Positions 18,261 to 27,228 of a DNA stretch of 43,299 nucleotides are shown piece after piece (within the stretch, counting starts at the first letter, position 1; each line of letters opens with the position of its first letter). The position numbers and the translations under genes are program-made. This stretch comes from Roseisalinus antarcticus (lineage in GTDB: Bacteria > Pseudomonadota > Alphaproteobacteria > Rhodobacterales > Rhodobacteraceae): positions 1-43,299 of the forward strand of contig NZ_FWFZ01000028.1 in the NCBI RefSeq assembly GCF_900172355.1, in the 5' to 3' direction. The notes beneath the pieces were generated by a model, which was not told where the DNA came from, made no database searches, and was given only the letters and a program-made list of their open reading frames with translations.

Positions 18261-19274
18261 ATGGCAACGATAAGGGATGTGGCGCGACTGGCGAAGGTAT
18301 CGCCGACGACGGTGTCGGCCACCCTGAACGGCTCCGCCCCCGTCAGCGAAGAGCTGAAGACGCGGGTCATGGATGCGGTGCGGCGGGCGAATTACCAGCC
18401 CGACCGCAACGCCCAGACCCTGCGCCGCGGCGTCTCGACCACCATCGGGCTGATCGTGCCGGACATCGCCACGCCCTGGGCCTCGCACCTGGCGAAGGCG
18501 GCGCAGAGGTCGCTGGCGGACAACGGCTTCAACCTGCTGCTGGCCAGCAACGACGACGATCCGGAGCAGGAATTCCGCGACATCGCCCTGATGATCAGCC
18601 ACCGGGTCGCGGGGCTTCTGATCGGGCCGACCAGCCTGGGCCCCGGCTATGACGTGCGCTTTGCCGAGGCGGTCACCTGCCCGGCGGTGCTGGTGGACCG
18701 GGTCGTGGCGCCCGACCGTTTCGACATCGTCGCCGACGACAATGTCCATGGCGGGCGGCTGGTGGCGGAGTACCTGCTGCGGCGCGGCCATCGCCGGATC
18801 GGCATGCTCGTCGGGCGGCCCACGATCTCGGCCTCCTTCGAGCGGTTCGAGGCGGTCACGACCTCGCTGGCCGAAGGCGGCGCCCCGCTGGCCGAGAACC
18901 TCACGGCCTTCGGCGTCCACACGGTGGAGCAGGCCTATGCCGCCGCGCAGGACCTGATGTCGCAGCCGGTGCGCCCGACGGCGATCATCTGCATCTCGCA
19001 CACCCAGGTGCAGGGGGTGATGGCGGGGCTCAAGAACATGGGCGTCTCGGTGCCCGGAAACGTGTCGGTCATCAGCTTCGACGGCTTCAATCCGGCCGAG
19101 GGCTGGTATCCGACGATCACCGCGCTCGTGCAGCGCACCGGGCAGGTCAGCGACCTCGCCGTGGGCCGGTTGCTGGAGCGGATCCGCGCCGAGCGGCAGG
19201 GTGCGCCCGAGATCCAGCGCGTGCGCCCGACCCTGCGGGTGGGCGAATCCTGCGCTGCGCTCTCGGGCGGGTAG
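18261..19274 (+). CDS. LacI family transcriptional regulator
   Basis: A 337-residue repressor-type regulator. The N-terminal helix-turn-helix and hinge are canonical: MATIRDVARLAKVSPTTVSA then LNGSAPVSEELKTRVMDAVR. A periplasmic-binding-protein-like effector domain follows (IGLIVPDIATPWASHLAKAA; VSVISFDGFNPAEGWYPTIT). It is divergent from the peptide-type ABC operon and most likely controls it and itself. LacI-family effectors are nearly always sugars or nucleosides, a hint that the family 5 transporter here imports a glycoside or oligosaccharide. Confidence 0.92.
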   Translation: MATIRDVARLAKVSPTTVSATLNGSAPVSEELKTRVMDAVRRANYQPDRNAQTLRRGVSTTIGLIVPDIATPWASHLAKAAQRSLADNGFNLLLASNDDDPEQEFRDIALMISHRVAGLLIGPTSLGPGYDVRFAEAVTCPAVLVDRVVAPDRFDIVADDNVHGGRLVAEYLLRRGHRRIGMLVGRPTISASFERFEAVTTSLAEGGAPLAENLTAFGVHTVEQAYAAAQDLMSQPVRPTAIICISHTQVQGVMAGLKNMGVSVPGNVSVISFDGFNPAEGWYPTITALVQRTGQVSDLAVGRLLERIRAERQGAPEIQRVRPTLRVGESCAALSGG

Positions 19275-19280
19275 ACCGCC

Positions 19281-19391
19281 GGACCGTCGCGGGGCCACCG
19301 CGCAAGCGCGACCGGCCGGACCGTCGCGGGGCCGCCGCGCAAGCGCGACCGGCCGGACCATCGCGGGGCCGCCGCGCAAGCGCGACCGGCC
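19281..19391. repeat. Three tandem copies of a 37-bp GC-rich repeat
   Basis: Units at 19281-19317, 19318-19354 and 19355-19391 have equal length and differ at one position each from the consensus (A at 19297 in the first, A at 19360 in the third). Each unit holds GTCGCG and CGCGAC arms that can form a stem. The array fills the gap between two convergent genes (lacI-type and aldo/keto reductase), where bidirectional terminators are expected, but it lacks T-runs. Unit length is not a multiple of three, so it is not a protein repeat. Confidence 0.9.
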
Positions 19392-19397
19392 TTGCGG

Positions 19398-20435
19398 TCA
19401 GGCCGCGCCGGGCGGGCCGACCGGCACGCCTTCGGCGATCAGCCCGGCCGAGACGAAGTCGGACCACAGTCCGTCGGGGATCGGCGCGGCGGCATGGGCG
19501 ATGTTCGCCCGGACCTCTTCCGGCGTCACCGCGCCGAAGACGACCGAGGAGACTTCCGGCGCCATCAGAGGAAATTGCAGCGCCGCCGCCGGCAGATCGA
19601 CCCCGTGATCGCGGGTGATCGCGTTCAGCCGGGCGACCTTGTCGACGATCTCCTGCGGGGCGGTGCCGTATTCGTACTTGCCGCCCTCGGCCTCGCCCGT
19701 GGCCAGGATGCCAGAGCTGAAGGCCCCCCCCACGACGACCGACGCGCCGGTCTTGGCGGCCGGCAGGATCTCCTCGAAATAGATCGCCTGTTCGAGCAAC
19801 GTGAACCGCGACGCGACGAAAAAAACGTCGAGCTGCGCCGCCTCGAGGAAACGGGTCATCATGCCGCGCTCGTTGATGCCGGCGCCGATGGCCGCCACCT
19901 CGCCCGCGGCCCGGAGCTCTTCCAGCGCACGGTATCCGCTGCTGTCGAGCTCGCGAAACTTCGCCGTCAGCGCCGCCTCGTCGGGGAAATACCCCCGGTC
20001 GAGGTCGTGGATATAGAGCATGTCGACCTTGTTGATCCCCAGCCGCTGGAGGCTGTCCTCGTAGCTGCGCATGATCGCGTCGTAGGTGAAGACATGCTCC
20101 ACCTCGAATTGCAGGGGCGCCTCCCATGCGGGCGGTGCGAAGGCCGCGCGATCCCGGGGCCGGTGCAGCAGCCGCCCGACCTTGGTGGTCAGCACGTAGC
20201 TGTCCCGCGGCCGGTCGAAGAGTGCGCGGCCCGTTCGATGTTCGGCCTGGCCCAGCCCGTACCAGGGGGCGGTGTCGAAGAAACGAACGCCCCCGTCCCA
20301 GGCGGCCTGGAAGGTCGCGCGGGCCTCCGCCTCGTCGATCTTTGCGTAGATCCCGCCAAGCGGCGCGGTGCCCAATCCCAGGACCGGCACCTCCAGCTCG
20401 GTCTGACCGATCCTTCTGCGCTGGTCGAGTGTCAT
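19398..20435 (-). CDS. Aldo/keto reductase (aldose dehydrogenase-like)
   Basis: A 345-residue NAD(P)-dependent (alpha/beta)8-barrel enzyme. The catalytic tetrad can be placed: Asp54 and Tyr59 in RFFDTAPWYG, Lys85 in LTTKVGR, His143 in MLYIHDLDRG. Overall pattern and length are closest to the D-threo-aldose/L-fucose/L-galactose 1-dehydrogenase group, which oxidises aldoses at C1 to lactones. The ATG at 20433-20435 overlaps the stop of the Gfo/Idh/MocA gene. It is the last gene of the operon with the lactonase-like protein and ribose-type transporter, so it likely acts on the same sugar or a downstream carbonyl. Confidence 0.88.
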   Translation of the reverse strand: MTLDQRRRIGQTELEVPVLGLGTAPLGGIYAKIDEAEARATFQAAWDGGVRFFDTAPWYGLGQAEHRTGRALFDRPRDSYVLTTKVGRLLHRPRDRAAFAPPAWEAPLQFEVEHVFTYDAIMRSYEDSLQRLGINKVDMLYIHDLDRGYFPDEAALTAKFRELDSSGYRALEELRAAGEVAAIGAGINERGMMTRFLEAAQLDVFFVASRFTLLEQAIYFEEILPAAKTGASVVVGGAFSSGILATGEAEGGKYEYGTAPQEIVDKVARLNAITRDHGVDLPAAALQFPLMAPEVSSVVFGAVTPEEVRANIAHAAAPIPDGLWSDFVSAGLIAEGVPVGPPGAA

Positions 20436-21478
20436 GGGCGGACCTCCTTCATCAGATCTGCGATGTGGATCAGCCGCCCGGACGCGGCGGAGCGGTAGGC
20501 GGCTTCGGCCAGGGCATAGGTCTGCAGGCTGCTTTGGGCCGAGGTCTCGAATTCGGCGCCCGAGCGCAGCGCATCGACGAAATGCTGCTCCGTGCGCGGC
20601 ACGGAATCCTGGATCTGCGTCCAGGGGGCCGATGTCCAGCCGCGCGTGTCGGCGGCAATGGCCTCGTCCCGCGTGGCCCCGCCGGAATGGATGCGCAGGA
20701 TCTCGCCCTCGAGGATCTGCACCGTGCCGTCGCGGCCCTCGATCTCGCCCAGGGTCTGGGGAAACGGGTTGGGATGTCGGTGCGCGGCGTAGCTGACATC
20801 GACGATGGTGGTGGCGGCGCTGTCGTGCCGCAGCAGGATGGTGGCCGCGTCCTCTCCGGCCAGGCCCGGCCGCACGGACTGGTTGAGGCAGGTCACGTCC
20901 GCCGCGTCGCCCATCAGGAACCGCGCCAGGTCGAGCATGTGAATACCCACGTCCATGATCATGAAACGCTCGGTCTTCAGCAGGTAGGGCTGGTTGGAAT
21001 AGACGTCGATATCGTTGCGCCAGGACAGGCGGGCAAAGGTTGTCTCGCCGATCTCTCCGCTGTCGAGGATCTCTTTCAGCCGGCGAAAGATCTTCTGGAA
21101 CCGGAAATTCTCGTGCACCATCACCGGCACGCCGGCGGCGCGGGCATGCGCCTCGATCCGCAGGCAGGTCTCTATGTCCGGCGCGAAGGGCTTTTGTACG
21201 ATGACCGGAACGCCCGCGTCCACGGCCTGCGCGATCAGCGCCTCGTGGGTGTCCATGGTGGTGCAGATGTCGACGAAATCGAACGCGCCGGACCCCAGAA
21301 CGGCCGCGTCCTGGTGCCAGGCGGGGATGCCGAAGGTCTCGGCCGCGCCGCGGGCCCGGTCGGCGTCGCGGTCGCAGACGGCGGCGATCCGCGCCCCCTC
21401 GACATCGGCCCATCCGTGCAGATGGTTGCCCGAGAAAAAGCCGCACCCGATCAGCAGGCCATTCATCTCGGTGGTCAT
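20432..21478 (-). CDS. Gfo/Idh/MocA oxidoreductase, candidate D-apiose dehydrogenase
   Basis: A 348-residue NAD(P)-dependent sugar dehydrogenase. The Rossmann motif is LLIGCGFFSGNH near the N-terminus. The family EKP motif reads VIVQKPFAPD (Lys about residue 97), and MVHENFRFQKIFRR and FMIMDVGIHMLDLARFLMGD line the active site. The combination NHLHGW, QKPFAP and VHENFRFQ resembles what I recall of D-apiose dehydrogenases (ApsD), which make D-apionolactone. Its position directly after a D-apionate-lactonase-like gene supports this. Both borders are four-base overlaps. Family assignment is firm; the D-apiose substrate is inferred. Confidence 0.85.
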   Translation of the reverse strand: MTTEMNGLLIGCGFFSGNHLHGWADVEGARIAAVCDRDADRARGAAETFGIPAWHQDAAVLGSGAFDFVDICTTMDTHEALIAQAVDAGVPVIVQKPFAPDIETCLRIEAHARAAGVPVMVHENFRFQKIFRRLKEILDSGEIGETTFARLSWRNDIDVYSNQPYLLKTERFMIMDVGIHMLDLARFLMGDAADVTCLNQSVRPGLAGEDAATILLRHDSAATTIVDVSYAAHRHPNPFPQTLGEIEGRDGTVQILEGEILRIHSGGATRDEAIAADTRGWTSAPWTQIQDSVPRTEQHFVDALRSGAEFETSAQSSLQTYALAEAAYRSAASGRLIHIADLMKEVRP

Positions 21479-23406
21479 GCCGCAGGCCCCTTCAGGTAGA
21501 GCACGCCGAACGCGCCGATCCGGTCCAGCGAGAGGTGCCGTGGCTCCGGCGCCGGCTCGGATGAGAGCGAGATCGCGGTCGTCTCGTCAAGGCAGACGCC
21601 CTTGGGTGCGCGAAGCCCGATGTCGGGCAGATCGGCGGGCTCGGATGAAAGGTTGGCGACAAGAGCGCTGCGAACGCCCGACGCGTCCCAGCTGACGATG
21701 GCCAGCGGGCCCGTGATCTCGGCGCGGAGCAGCCGCCCGCCCCCTGCCCCCGCGATCCACCGCGCGACATGGTAGAGCGGATAGCAGGCCCCATCGGGCA
21801 GGTCGTCCCAGACCGCCCTGGCATGATCCTGGGCCGTCGACAGCAGGCCGAAGGGCCCCGTCGGGGCGCCGAAGGCGAACCGCTCCGGCGCGAAGGCCGC
21901 GATCCGGGCGAGGTAGCCCACCGTCCAGGCCGCGGCGAAGAGCCCGCGTTGCCGCGGGTCCCGGCCCGCCATTCCGGCGCGGTCGTCGGGGTCGTTGACG
22001 GTCGGCGCCGCGCCATAGGGGTTCAGTCGCATCCCGATGCCGGTCGGCCCGACCGAGACCGGCAGATCCCCCACCAACTCCCGCGCTGTGGTCAGAATAT
22101 GCGGCAGCGCCTGCAACGTCTCCATGACCGAGGAATCATCGGCCGCATGGACGACCGGCGAGGTGCCGAATGTCAGCCCTGACCAGAGCGCGGTGTCGGG
22201 ACGCTTGCGGTTGAACTCGGTGAAGAACGCGGGCGTGCCGCCGATCAGCCGGGCGTCGGGGAAGGCACGGCCGAGGGCGCTCGCGATCTCGGGGTCCGAC
22301 GGATGCGGTGGACGCTCCTGGCCGGGCTGAAAGCTCTGCTCGTCGATCTTGGGGAACGCCGCCACGGCCGCGGGGGCGATCCCCGCCGCCGTCAGGGACT
22401 GTGCCAGGTCGTCGATTTCCTGCGCGAGGCCCCGCGCGTCTTCAGCCGAGACGATGGTCTGGATCTCAAGCGCGGCGCCGGTCACCTCCATCAGCCTTGC
22501 CAGAGGCGCGAGGTCGCCGGTGCCGCCATCCACCGACGGATCCCATCGCAGAAGCAGGCGCTGCGGCGCCAGCGCCGTCATCGCCTCCACATGGCGCAAT
22601 GCGTCCGCTGCCCCCGCCGGGGTGTCGAGCGGCAGGGCATAGACCGGAAGCGGCTGGCCGTCGGCCTCCGGCTCCACGAGGGCCGGCGCGACCTGTGCCA
22701 CGGGCTCCGCCGGGCTGTCGATGGTGATGGTGACGGTCTGGACAACCGGTTCCTCCACCGAGAGCAGGTAGGGATGCGGCAGGCCGATGGGGCGGTTGTA
22801 GGTCTTGAGCGAGGCGTCCGACCAGTTGCGGTGATCCTCCATCTCGAAGACATCGCCCTCGAACCGGGTGCAGACACTCAGACCCTCGACCGGACGATGG
22901 GTCATCGCGCGCAGGTCCATGGCCGGCTGGCCGGGGGACAATTGCTTGGGGATCGTCACATCCCGAACGGTGCCGTCGGCATGCTCCAGCGTGGCCTCGC
23001 GGGCAATGACGCCGTCGAGCGGGTGCAGCACGATCAGACCCGCGCGGTTGGTCTCGAACGGGACCTCCGCACGGATTGTGGCCCTGGCCTCCACATGGCC
23101 ATCGGCCTCGCCCGCATAGCGCAGGGCGACGGCCACGCCCTCGCCCGGGGTCCCGAAATGGGCGTTGACCGCCACCGAAAACCCGGCCGCGGTCTCGGTG
23201 ATCTCCACGTCCGACAGGGTCGGGACGGGGGTGCCCCAGCCCGGCGTCCGCACCAGGAACAGGATACCGCGGATAATCTCCACACCGTCCCACCTGATCC
23301 AGCGCAGGGCACCGTCGTCCCATGTCGCCTCGAGCCGCCCGGCGCGCAGCACGCGCTTGGCAGCCTCGGCCTTGGAGGTTCCGAAAAGGAGCGTGTCTCG
23401 GGTCAT
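21475..23406 (-). CDS. apnL: D-apionate lactonase-like protein
   Basis: A 643-residue cytoplasmic protein without signal peptide. An N-terminal beta-rich part (residues 1 to about 250) contains LRWIRWDGVEIIRGILFLVR and FEMEDHRNWSDASLKTY (residues 187-203). A barrel-like middle part (about 250-560) contains FPKIDEQSFQPGQERPPHPS, VVHAADDSSVMETLQALPHI and GMRLNPYGAAP. A short C-terminal beta domain follows. This three-domain layout and these motifs fit the D-apionate lactonase family, which opens D-apionolactone to D-apionate. The assignment is from remembered family features, not a search. It overlaps the permease upstream and the dehydrogenase downstream by four bases each. Confidence 0.7.
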   Translation of the reverse strand: MTRDTLLFGTSKAEAAKRVLRAGRLEATWDDGALRWIRWDGVEIIRGILFLVRTPGWGTPVPTLSDVEITETAAGFSVAVNAHFGTPGEGVAVALRYAGEADGHVEARATIRAEVPFETNRAGLIVLHPLDGVIAREATLEHADGTVRDVTIPKQLSPGQPAMDLRAMTHRPVEGLSVCTRFEGDVFEMEDHRNWSDASLKTYNRPIGLPHPYLLSVEEPVVQTVTITIDSPAEPVAQVAPALVEPEADGQPLPVYALPLDTPAGAADALRHVEAMTALAPQRLLLRWDPSVDGGTGDLAPLARLMEVTGAALEIQTIVSAEDARGLAQEIDDLAQSLTAAGIAPAAVAAFPKIDEQSFQPGQERPPHPSDPEIASALGRAFPDARLIGGTPAFFTEFNRKRPDTALWSGLTFGTSPVVHAADDSSVMETLQALPHILTTARELVGDLPVSVGPTGIGMRLNPYGAAPTVNDPDDRAGMAGRDPRQRGLFAAAWTVGYLARIAAFAPERFAFGAPTGPFGLLSTAQDHARAVWDDLPDGACYPLYHVARWIAGAGGGRLLRAEITGPLAIVSWDASGVRSALVANLSSEPADLPDIGLRAPKGVCLDETTAISLSSEPAPEPRHLSLDRIGAFGVLYLKGPAA

Positions 23407-24416
23407 CGACTTTGCCTCTTGATGAAGACGTCAAAGGCCACGGCGGCGATGATGATCAGACCGATCATGACCTGCTGGGTGTAGGGTGAGACGTTCAGGA
23501 TCACGAGCCCGTTCATCAGGACGCCGGTCAGAACCGCGCCGATCACGGTGCCCACGACGCCGCCCGTCCCGCCGTAAAGGCTGGTGCCGCCGATCACGAC
23601 GGCGGCGATCACGGTCAACTCGTAGCCGGTCCCGGCGACCGCCTCGGCCGAGTTCAGCCGCGCGGCCAGAACGAACCCCGCGAGCCCGGAACAGAAGCCG
23701 ATGATCCCGAAGGAGGTGATGGTGATCCCGTTGACGTTGATGCCGGACAGGCGCGCCGCCTCGGGGTTCGAGCCCACCGCATAGACGGAGCGGCCGAACC
23801 GCGTCTGCGTCAGTACGAGGTAGGCGATGAGGGCGACGAGCGCGAAGATGATGACCGGCACCGGCACCGGTCCGATCAATCCCCGGCCCCACCATCCGAA
23901 TTCGGGCGAGAAGCCCGAGACCGGACCGCCGTTGCCGATCGCCAGCGCGAGCCCCCGGAAGATCGTGAGCCCCCCCAGCGTCACCACGAAGGCGGGGACC
24001 GCCAGCCAAGCGACGACCATCCCCTGAAACAGCCCCGCGAGCGTTCCCACGGCCAGCGCCGCGAGGACGGCGATGGTCCAGTGATAGCCGTCGCCGGCAT
24101 CGGAAAATCCGCCGCTCGTGCCGCCCTTGGCGACCACGGCCGCGCACAGCCCGGTCAGCGCGACCAGCGAGCCCACCGACAGGTCGATCCCGCGGATCAG
24201 GATCACGAAGGTCATGCCCACCGCGATGATCCCGAAGATCGAGACCTGCCGCAGGACGTTGAAGATGTTGATCGGCAACAGGAACCGGGGCTGCAGGCTG
24301 GTGAAGATCACCACCAGCGCCAACAGGAAGATCAGCGGCGCGAGCTTGCCCAGCAGGGCGAACCGCCGCGCCCGTCGAAGCGCCGCACTGGTTTCGGCAT
24401 GTTCTTCAGCGGTCAT
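23403..24416 (-). CDS. Ribose-type sugar ABC transporter permease (RbsC-like)
   Basis: A 337-residue inner-membrane permease of the CUT2 class. The conserved cytoplasmic motif GMTFVILIRGIDLSVGSLVA and the loop GRSVYAVGSNPEAARLSGI are present, together with GGTSLYGGTGGVVGTVIGA. About ten hydrophobic segments are seen, as usual. It works as a homodimer with the RbsA-like ATPase encoded six bases upstream. In the context of dehydrogenase and lactonase genes it should import their sugar substrate. Confidence 0.92.
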   Translation of the reverse strand: MTAEEHAETSAALRRARRFALLGKLAPLIFLLALVVIFTSLQPRFLLPINIFNVLRQVSIFGIIAVGMTFVILIRGIDLSVGSLVALTGLCAAVVAKGGTSGGFSDAGDGYHWTIAVLAALAVGTLAGLFQGMVVAWLAVPAFVVTLGGLTIFRGLALAIGNGGPVSGFSPEFGWWGRGLIGPVPVPVIIFALVALIAYLVLTQTRFGRSVYAVGSNPEAARLSGINVNGITITSFGIIGFCSGLAGFVLAARLNSAEAVAGTGYELTVIAAVVIGGTSLYGGTGGVVGTVIGAVLTGVLMNGLVILNVSPYTQQVMIGLIIIAAVAFDVFIKRQSR

Positions 24417-24422
24417 CTGTCA

Positions 24423-26024
24423 TCAGCCCTTTTCTGCGGCCATGGTCTGGCCCTCATGCCGCGTCATCCGTGTCATCAGATCCTCCGGTGTTGTCTGCGA
24501 TGCCGGGCCGTCGCCCGTCACTTCGCCCTCGCGCAGGGTCACCACCCTGTCCGCGAGCGCCATGACCTCGGGCAGATCGGACGAGATCAGCAGGACCGCG
24601 ACGCCCTCCCCCGCGATCTGACGAACGAGGTCGTGCACATCCTCCTTGGCGCCGACGTCGATGCCGCGGGTCGGCTCGTCGATGATCAGCAGCCGCGGCT
24701 GGCGCGCGATCCAGCGGGCAAGCACGACCTTCTGCTGGTTGCCGCCCGAGAGATTGGTGATCGGCGCCCGCGTGTTCTGCACCCGAATGCCGAGGCGCTC
24801 GATATAGGAAGCCAGCAGCCGCGTCTCTGCGCCGCGGTTGATCCGCCCCAGTGCGCCGGGGGCCACGGGGCTGGTGACGGTGAAATTCTCATGCACCGAG
24901 CGGTGCGGCAGGATCGAGAGGTCCTTGCGGTCTTCGGAGACATAGCCAAGCCCGGCCTCCATCGCGCCGGCCGGCCCGCGCGGCGTGAACCGCTGGCCGT
25001 CGAGCAGGATTTCCCCGTCGCCCACCGGATCGAGGCCGAAGATCATCCGCGCGGTCTCTGTGCGGCCGGCGCCGATGATCCCGGCAAGGCCCAGGATCTC
25101 TCCGGCCCGGACGGTGAAGGACACGTCGCGGACCATCTGCTCGCCACGCCCACGGCGGCGCGAGGCGAGGTTGCGCACCTCGAGCACGACCGGCCCGGGC
25201 TCTCGCGCCGCGCCACCGCGGCCGCGGCCGATCTCGACACTGCGGCCAGCCATGTCGCGGATGAGGTCGGGGATTTCGGTCTCGGCCGCGCGCCCGTCCG
25301 AGATGACCCGCCCGTCGCGCAGCACCGTGTAGGTCTCGCAAAAGGCCTTCACCTCGTCGAGCCGGTGACTGACATAGAGGACGGCGACCCCCTCGGCCGA
25401 AAGCTGGGCGACGATCCCGCCCAGGTTCTCGACTTCCTTGGGCGAGAGCGAGGCCGTCGGCTCGTCCATGATCACCACCTTGGACTCGCGGGTCAGCGCC
25501 CGGGCGATCTCCACCATCTGCTGTTCGGCGACGGACAGGCTGGCGACCGGCAGGCGCGGATCGACATCGAGCCCGAGCCGGCCCAGCGCCCGCCGCGTCT
25601 CGCGACGGACATGGGCCCAGTCGATCAGGCCGAACCGGCGCGACGGCAGGTGCCCGGCGAAAATCGCCTCGGCCACGGAAAGATCGGGAAACAGCGACAG
25701 CTCCTGCCGGATCACGCTGATGCCGGCGTGATCGGCGTCGAGCGGGCGCAGATACTGGACCGGCTCGCCCTGCATCCTGATCTGTCCGCCATCGGGCTGA
25801 TGAACGCCCGACAGCAGGTTGATGATCGTCGACTTCCCGGCCCCGTTCTCGCCCAGAAGCGCACGCACCTCTCCCGGCACCAGCGACAGCGACACCTCGT
25901 TCAGGACGGTGACGCCGAAGAACCGCTTGGTCAGGGCCGCGGCCTCGAGCACGGGAGGACCGGCGCGCGATGTGCGCCCCGGTCCCCCCGCCCGAGCCGG
26001 AACTTCGTCCAGCCGAACCGTCAT
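24423..26024 (-). CDS. Ribose-type sugar ABC transporter ATPase, duplicated domains (RbsA/MglA-like)
   Basis: A 533-residue protein with two ABC domains, typical of CUT2 importers. Domain 1 has Walker A GENGAGKST and Walker B KVVIMDEPTASLS with a degenerate signature (LSVAEQQMVEIA). Domain 2 has the usual altered Walker A GIIGAGRTE, signature LSGGNQQKV and Walker B LLIIDEPTRGIDVG. Its ATG overlaps the last base of the binding-protein stop, so translation is coupled. A proline- and arginine-rich extension of about 25 residues precedes domain 1; a later start cannot be excluded. Confidence 0.92.
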   Translation of the reverse strand: MTVRLDEVPARAGGPGRTSRAGPPVLEAAALTKRFFGVTVLNEVSLSLVPGEVRALLGENGAGKSTIINLLSGVHQPDGGQIRMQGEPVQYLRPLDADHAGISVIRQELSLFPDLSVAEAIFAGHLPSRRFGLIDWAHVRRETRRALGRLGLDVDPRLPVASLSVAEQQMVEIARALTRESKVVIMDEPTASLSPKEVENLGGIVAQLSAEGVAVLYVSHRLDEVKAFCETYTVLRDGRVISDGRAAETEIPDLIRDMAGRSVEIGRGRGGAAREPGPVVLEVRNLASRRRGRGEQMVRDVSFTVRAGEILGLAGIIGAGRTETARMIFGLDPVGDGEILLDGQRFTPRGPAGAMEAGLGYVSEDRKDLSILPHRSVHENFTVTSPVAPGALGRINRGAETRLLASYIERLGIRVQNTRAPITNLSGGNQQKVVLARWIARQPRLLIIDEPTRGIDVGAKEDVHDLVRQIAGEGVAVLLISSDLPEVMALADRVVTLREGEVTGDGPASQTTPEDLMTRMTRHEGQTMAAEKG

Positions 26025-26989
26025 CAGTCGATCAAACCCACCCGTTCGGCCTGGTCGAGGTTGTCCTGGGTGATCGCGACCGGGTCGAGAAGGATATTGT
26101 CGCTCTCGGGCTCGATGCCGTTGCGGATGTAGTCCACGAGGGTGCGGACCGCGATCCGGCCCTGCTCGCCCGGGAACTGGTCGACCGTCGCGGCCAGGCT
26201 TCCGTCGCGCACGGCGCGCAAGGCACCGACCGATCCGTCATAGCCGTAGATCGCGATCTCGCCGGCAAGGCCACGCGCCTCGACCGCCTGTGCCGCACCC
26301 AGCGCCATGTCGTCGTTGGCGGCGATGATGACCTGCGGCGTCTCTTCCAGGCCGGTCAGGATATTCTCGGTCACCGACAGACCTTCGTCGCGCGAGAAAT
26401 TCGCCGGCTGCTCGGACACGAACTGATAGCTGTCGCCGGCCGCATCGAGCACCGCGTGGGCGCCGTCATTGCGGTCGTTGGCGGTCTTGTCGCCGGGGAT
26501 GCCCTGCAGGTTCACGATCGTGGCCCCGTCGGGAAACGCCGCGACCACCGCTTCGCCCTGCGCCTCGGCGCCGGAGTAGTTGTCGGCGGCGACATTGGCC
26601 AGAACCTCGGGCACGCCGTTGACGGGACGGTCGACCGTCACGACGGGAATGCCGTTCTGAATCGCCATGCGCACGGTTTCGGCCAGGCCGCTGGCGTCCA
26701 CCGGTGCCACGATGATGCCGTCGACACCCTGCACAACTGCCGCCTCAAGGTCCGAGACCTGTTTGGGCGAGGACAGCTGACCGTCCGCGACGACGATCTC
26801 GACGCCGCCGATCTGCTCGGCCTCGTCCTGCATCTGCTCAACCATGAAGACGAAGTGAGGAAAGGCGAATGTCAGAGGCGACACGAGAATCGTGACCTCC
26901 TCCTGCTCCGATTGCGCAATGGCGGCCGGCGCGGCGACCAGCCCGGCGATCGCTGCGGATGCCGCGAGCATGAACGAGCGCTTCAACAT
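26024..26989 (-). CDS. Ribose-type sugar ABC transporter substrate-binding protein
   Basis: A 321-residue periplasmic protein with a Sec signal peptide (MLKRSFMLAASAAIAGLVAA, cleaved after AIA). The mature protein is a two-lobe sugar-binding fold with DLEAAVVQGVDGIIVAPVDA, VPVVTVDRPVNG-like IPVVTVDRPVNGV and IIAANDDMALGAAQAV, all typical of RbsB-like proteins. GGGAGGAT before the ATG fixes the start. It is the first gene of the six-gene operon that ends with the aldo/keto reductase. A GntR operator candidate lies 36-45 bases upstream. Confidence 0.92.
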   Translation of the reverse strand: MLKRSFMLAASAAIAGLVAAPAAIAQSEQEEVTILVSPLTFAFPHFVFMVEQMQDEAEQIGGVEIVVADGQLSSPKQVSDLEAAVVQGVDGIIVAPVDASGLAETVRMAIQNGIPVVTVDRPVNGVPEVLANVAADNYSGAEAQGEAVVAAFPDGATIVNLQGIPGDKTANDRNDGAHAVLDAAGDSYQFVSEQPANFSRDEGLSVTENILTGLEETPQVIIAANDDMALGAAQAVEARGLAGEIAIYGYDGSVGALRAVRDGSLAATVDQFPGEQGRIAVRTLVDYIRNGIEPESDNILLDPVAITQDNLDQAERVGLID

Positions 26990-27024
26990 GTTTCTGTATC
27001 CTCCCAGATTTCAGATGGGCCATT

Positions 27025-27034
27025 CTGCATACAT
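27025..27034. promoter_or_regulatory. Candidate GntR operator (CTGCATACAT)
   Basis: Nine of ten bases match the palindrome CTGCATACAG/CTGTATGCAG found at three other places near this locus. It is 36 bases upstream of the sugar-binding-protein gene, overlapping a possible -10 (TAAATG on the minus strand), a position that would allow repression of the transporter operon. Confidence 0.55.
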
Positions 27035-27154
27035 TTACGCCGACCCAGCGCGTAGAGTGTCACGTTATCCTGACAAATAATCAACGGCTTTCTGCAATCT
27101 TCGTCATGATCCAGGGTCAGGAATGTCTTTTCTTGTCCGGGATCAGCATCTAAT

Positions 27155-27164
27155 CTGTACGCAG
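27155..27164. promoter_or_regulatory. Candidate GntR operator (CTGTACGCAG)
   Basis: Nine of ten bases match CTGTATGCAG. It lies 65 bases upstream of the SDR gene, on the other side of the divergent region from the 27025 site, so each transcript has its own copy. Confidence 0.5.
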
Positions 27165-27228
27165 TTTTTGGCCAGCAGGGTAGCCGCCCCGCTTTTGCGC
27201 AATGCATGATGTATCGAAAGGGACTCCG

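Noticed and set aside
19281-19391. CRISPR-like array
   Set aside because: The three 37-bp units are directly adjacent with no spacers and no cas genes are nearby.
21475-23406. Glycoside hydrolase call for the 643-residue protein
   Set aside because: The middle domain looks barrel-like, but the N-terminal motifs and operon context fit the D-apionate lactonase family better.
24081-26132. 683-codon plus-strand frame opposite the RbsA-like gene
   Set aside because: Antisense shadow without recognisable domains.
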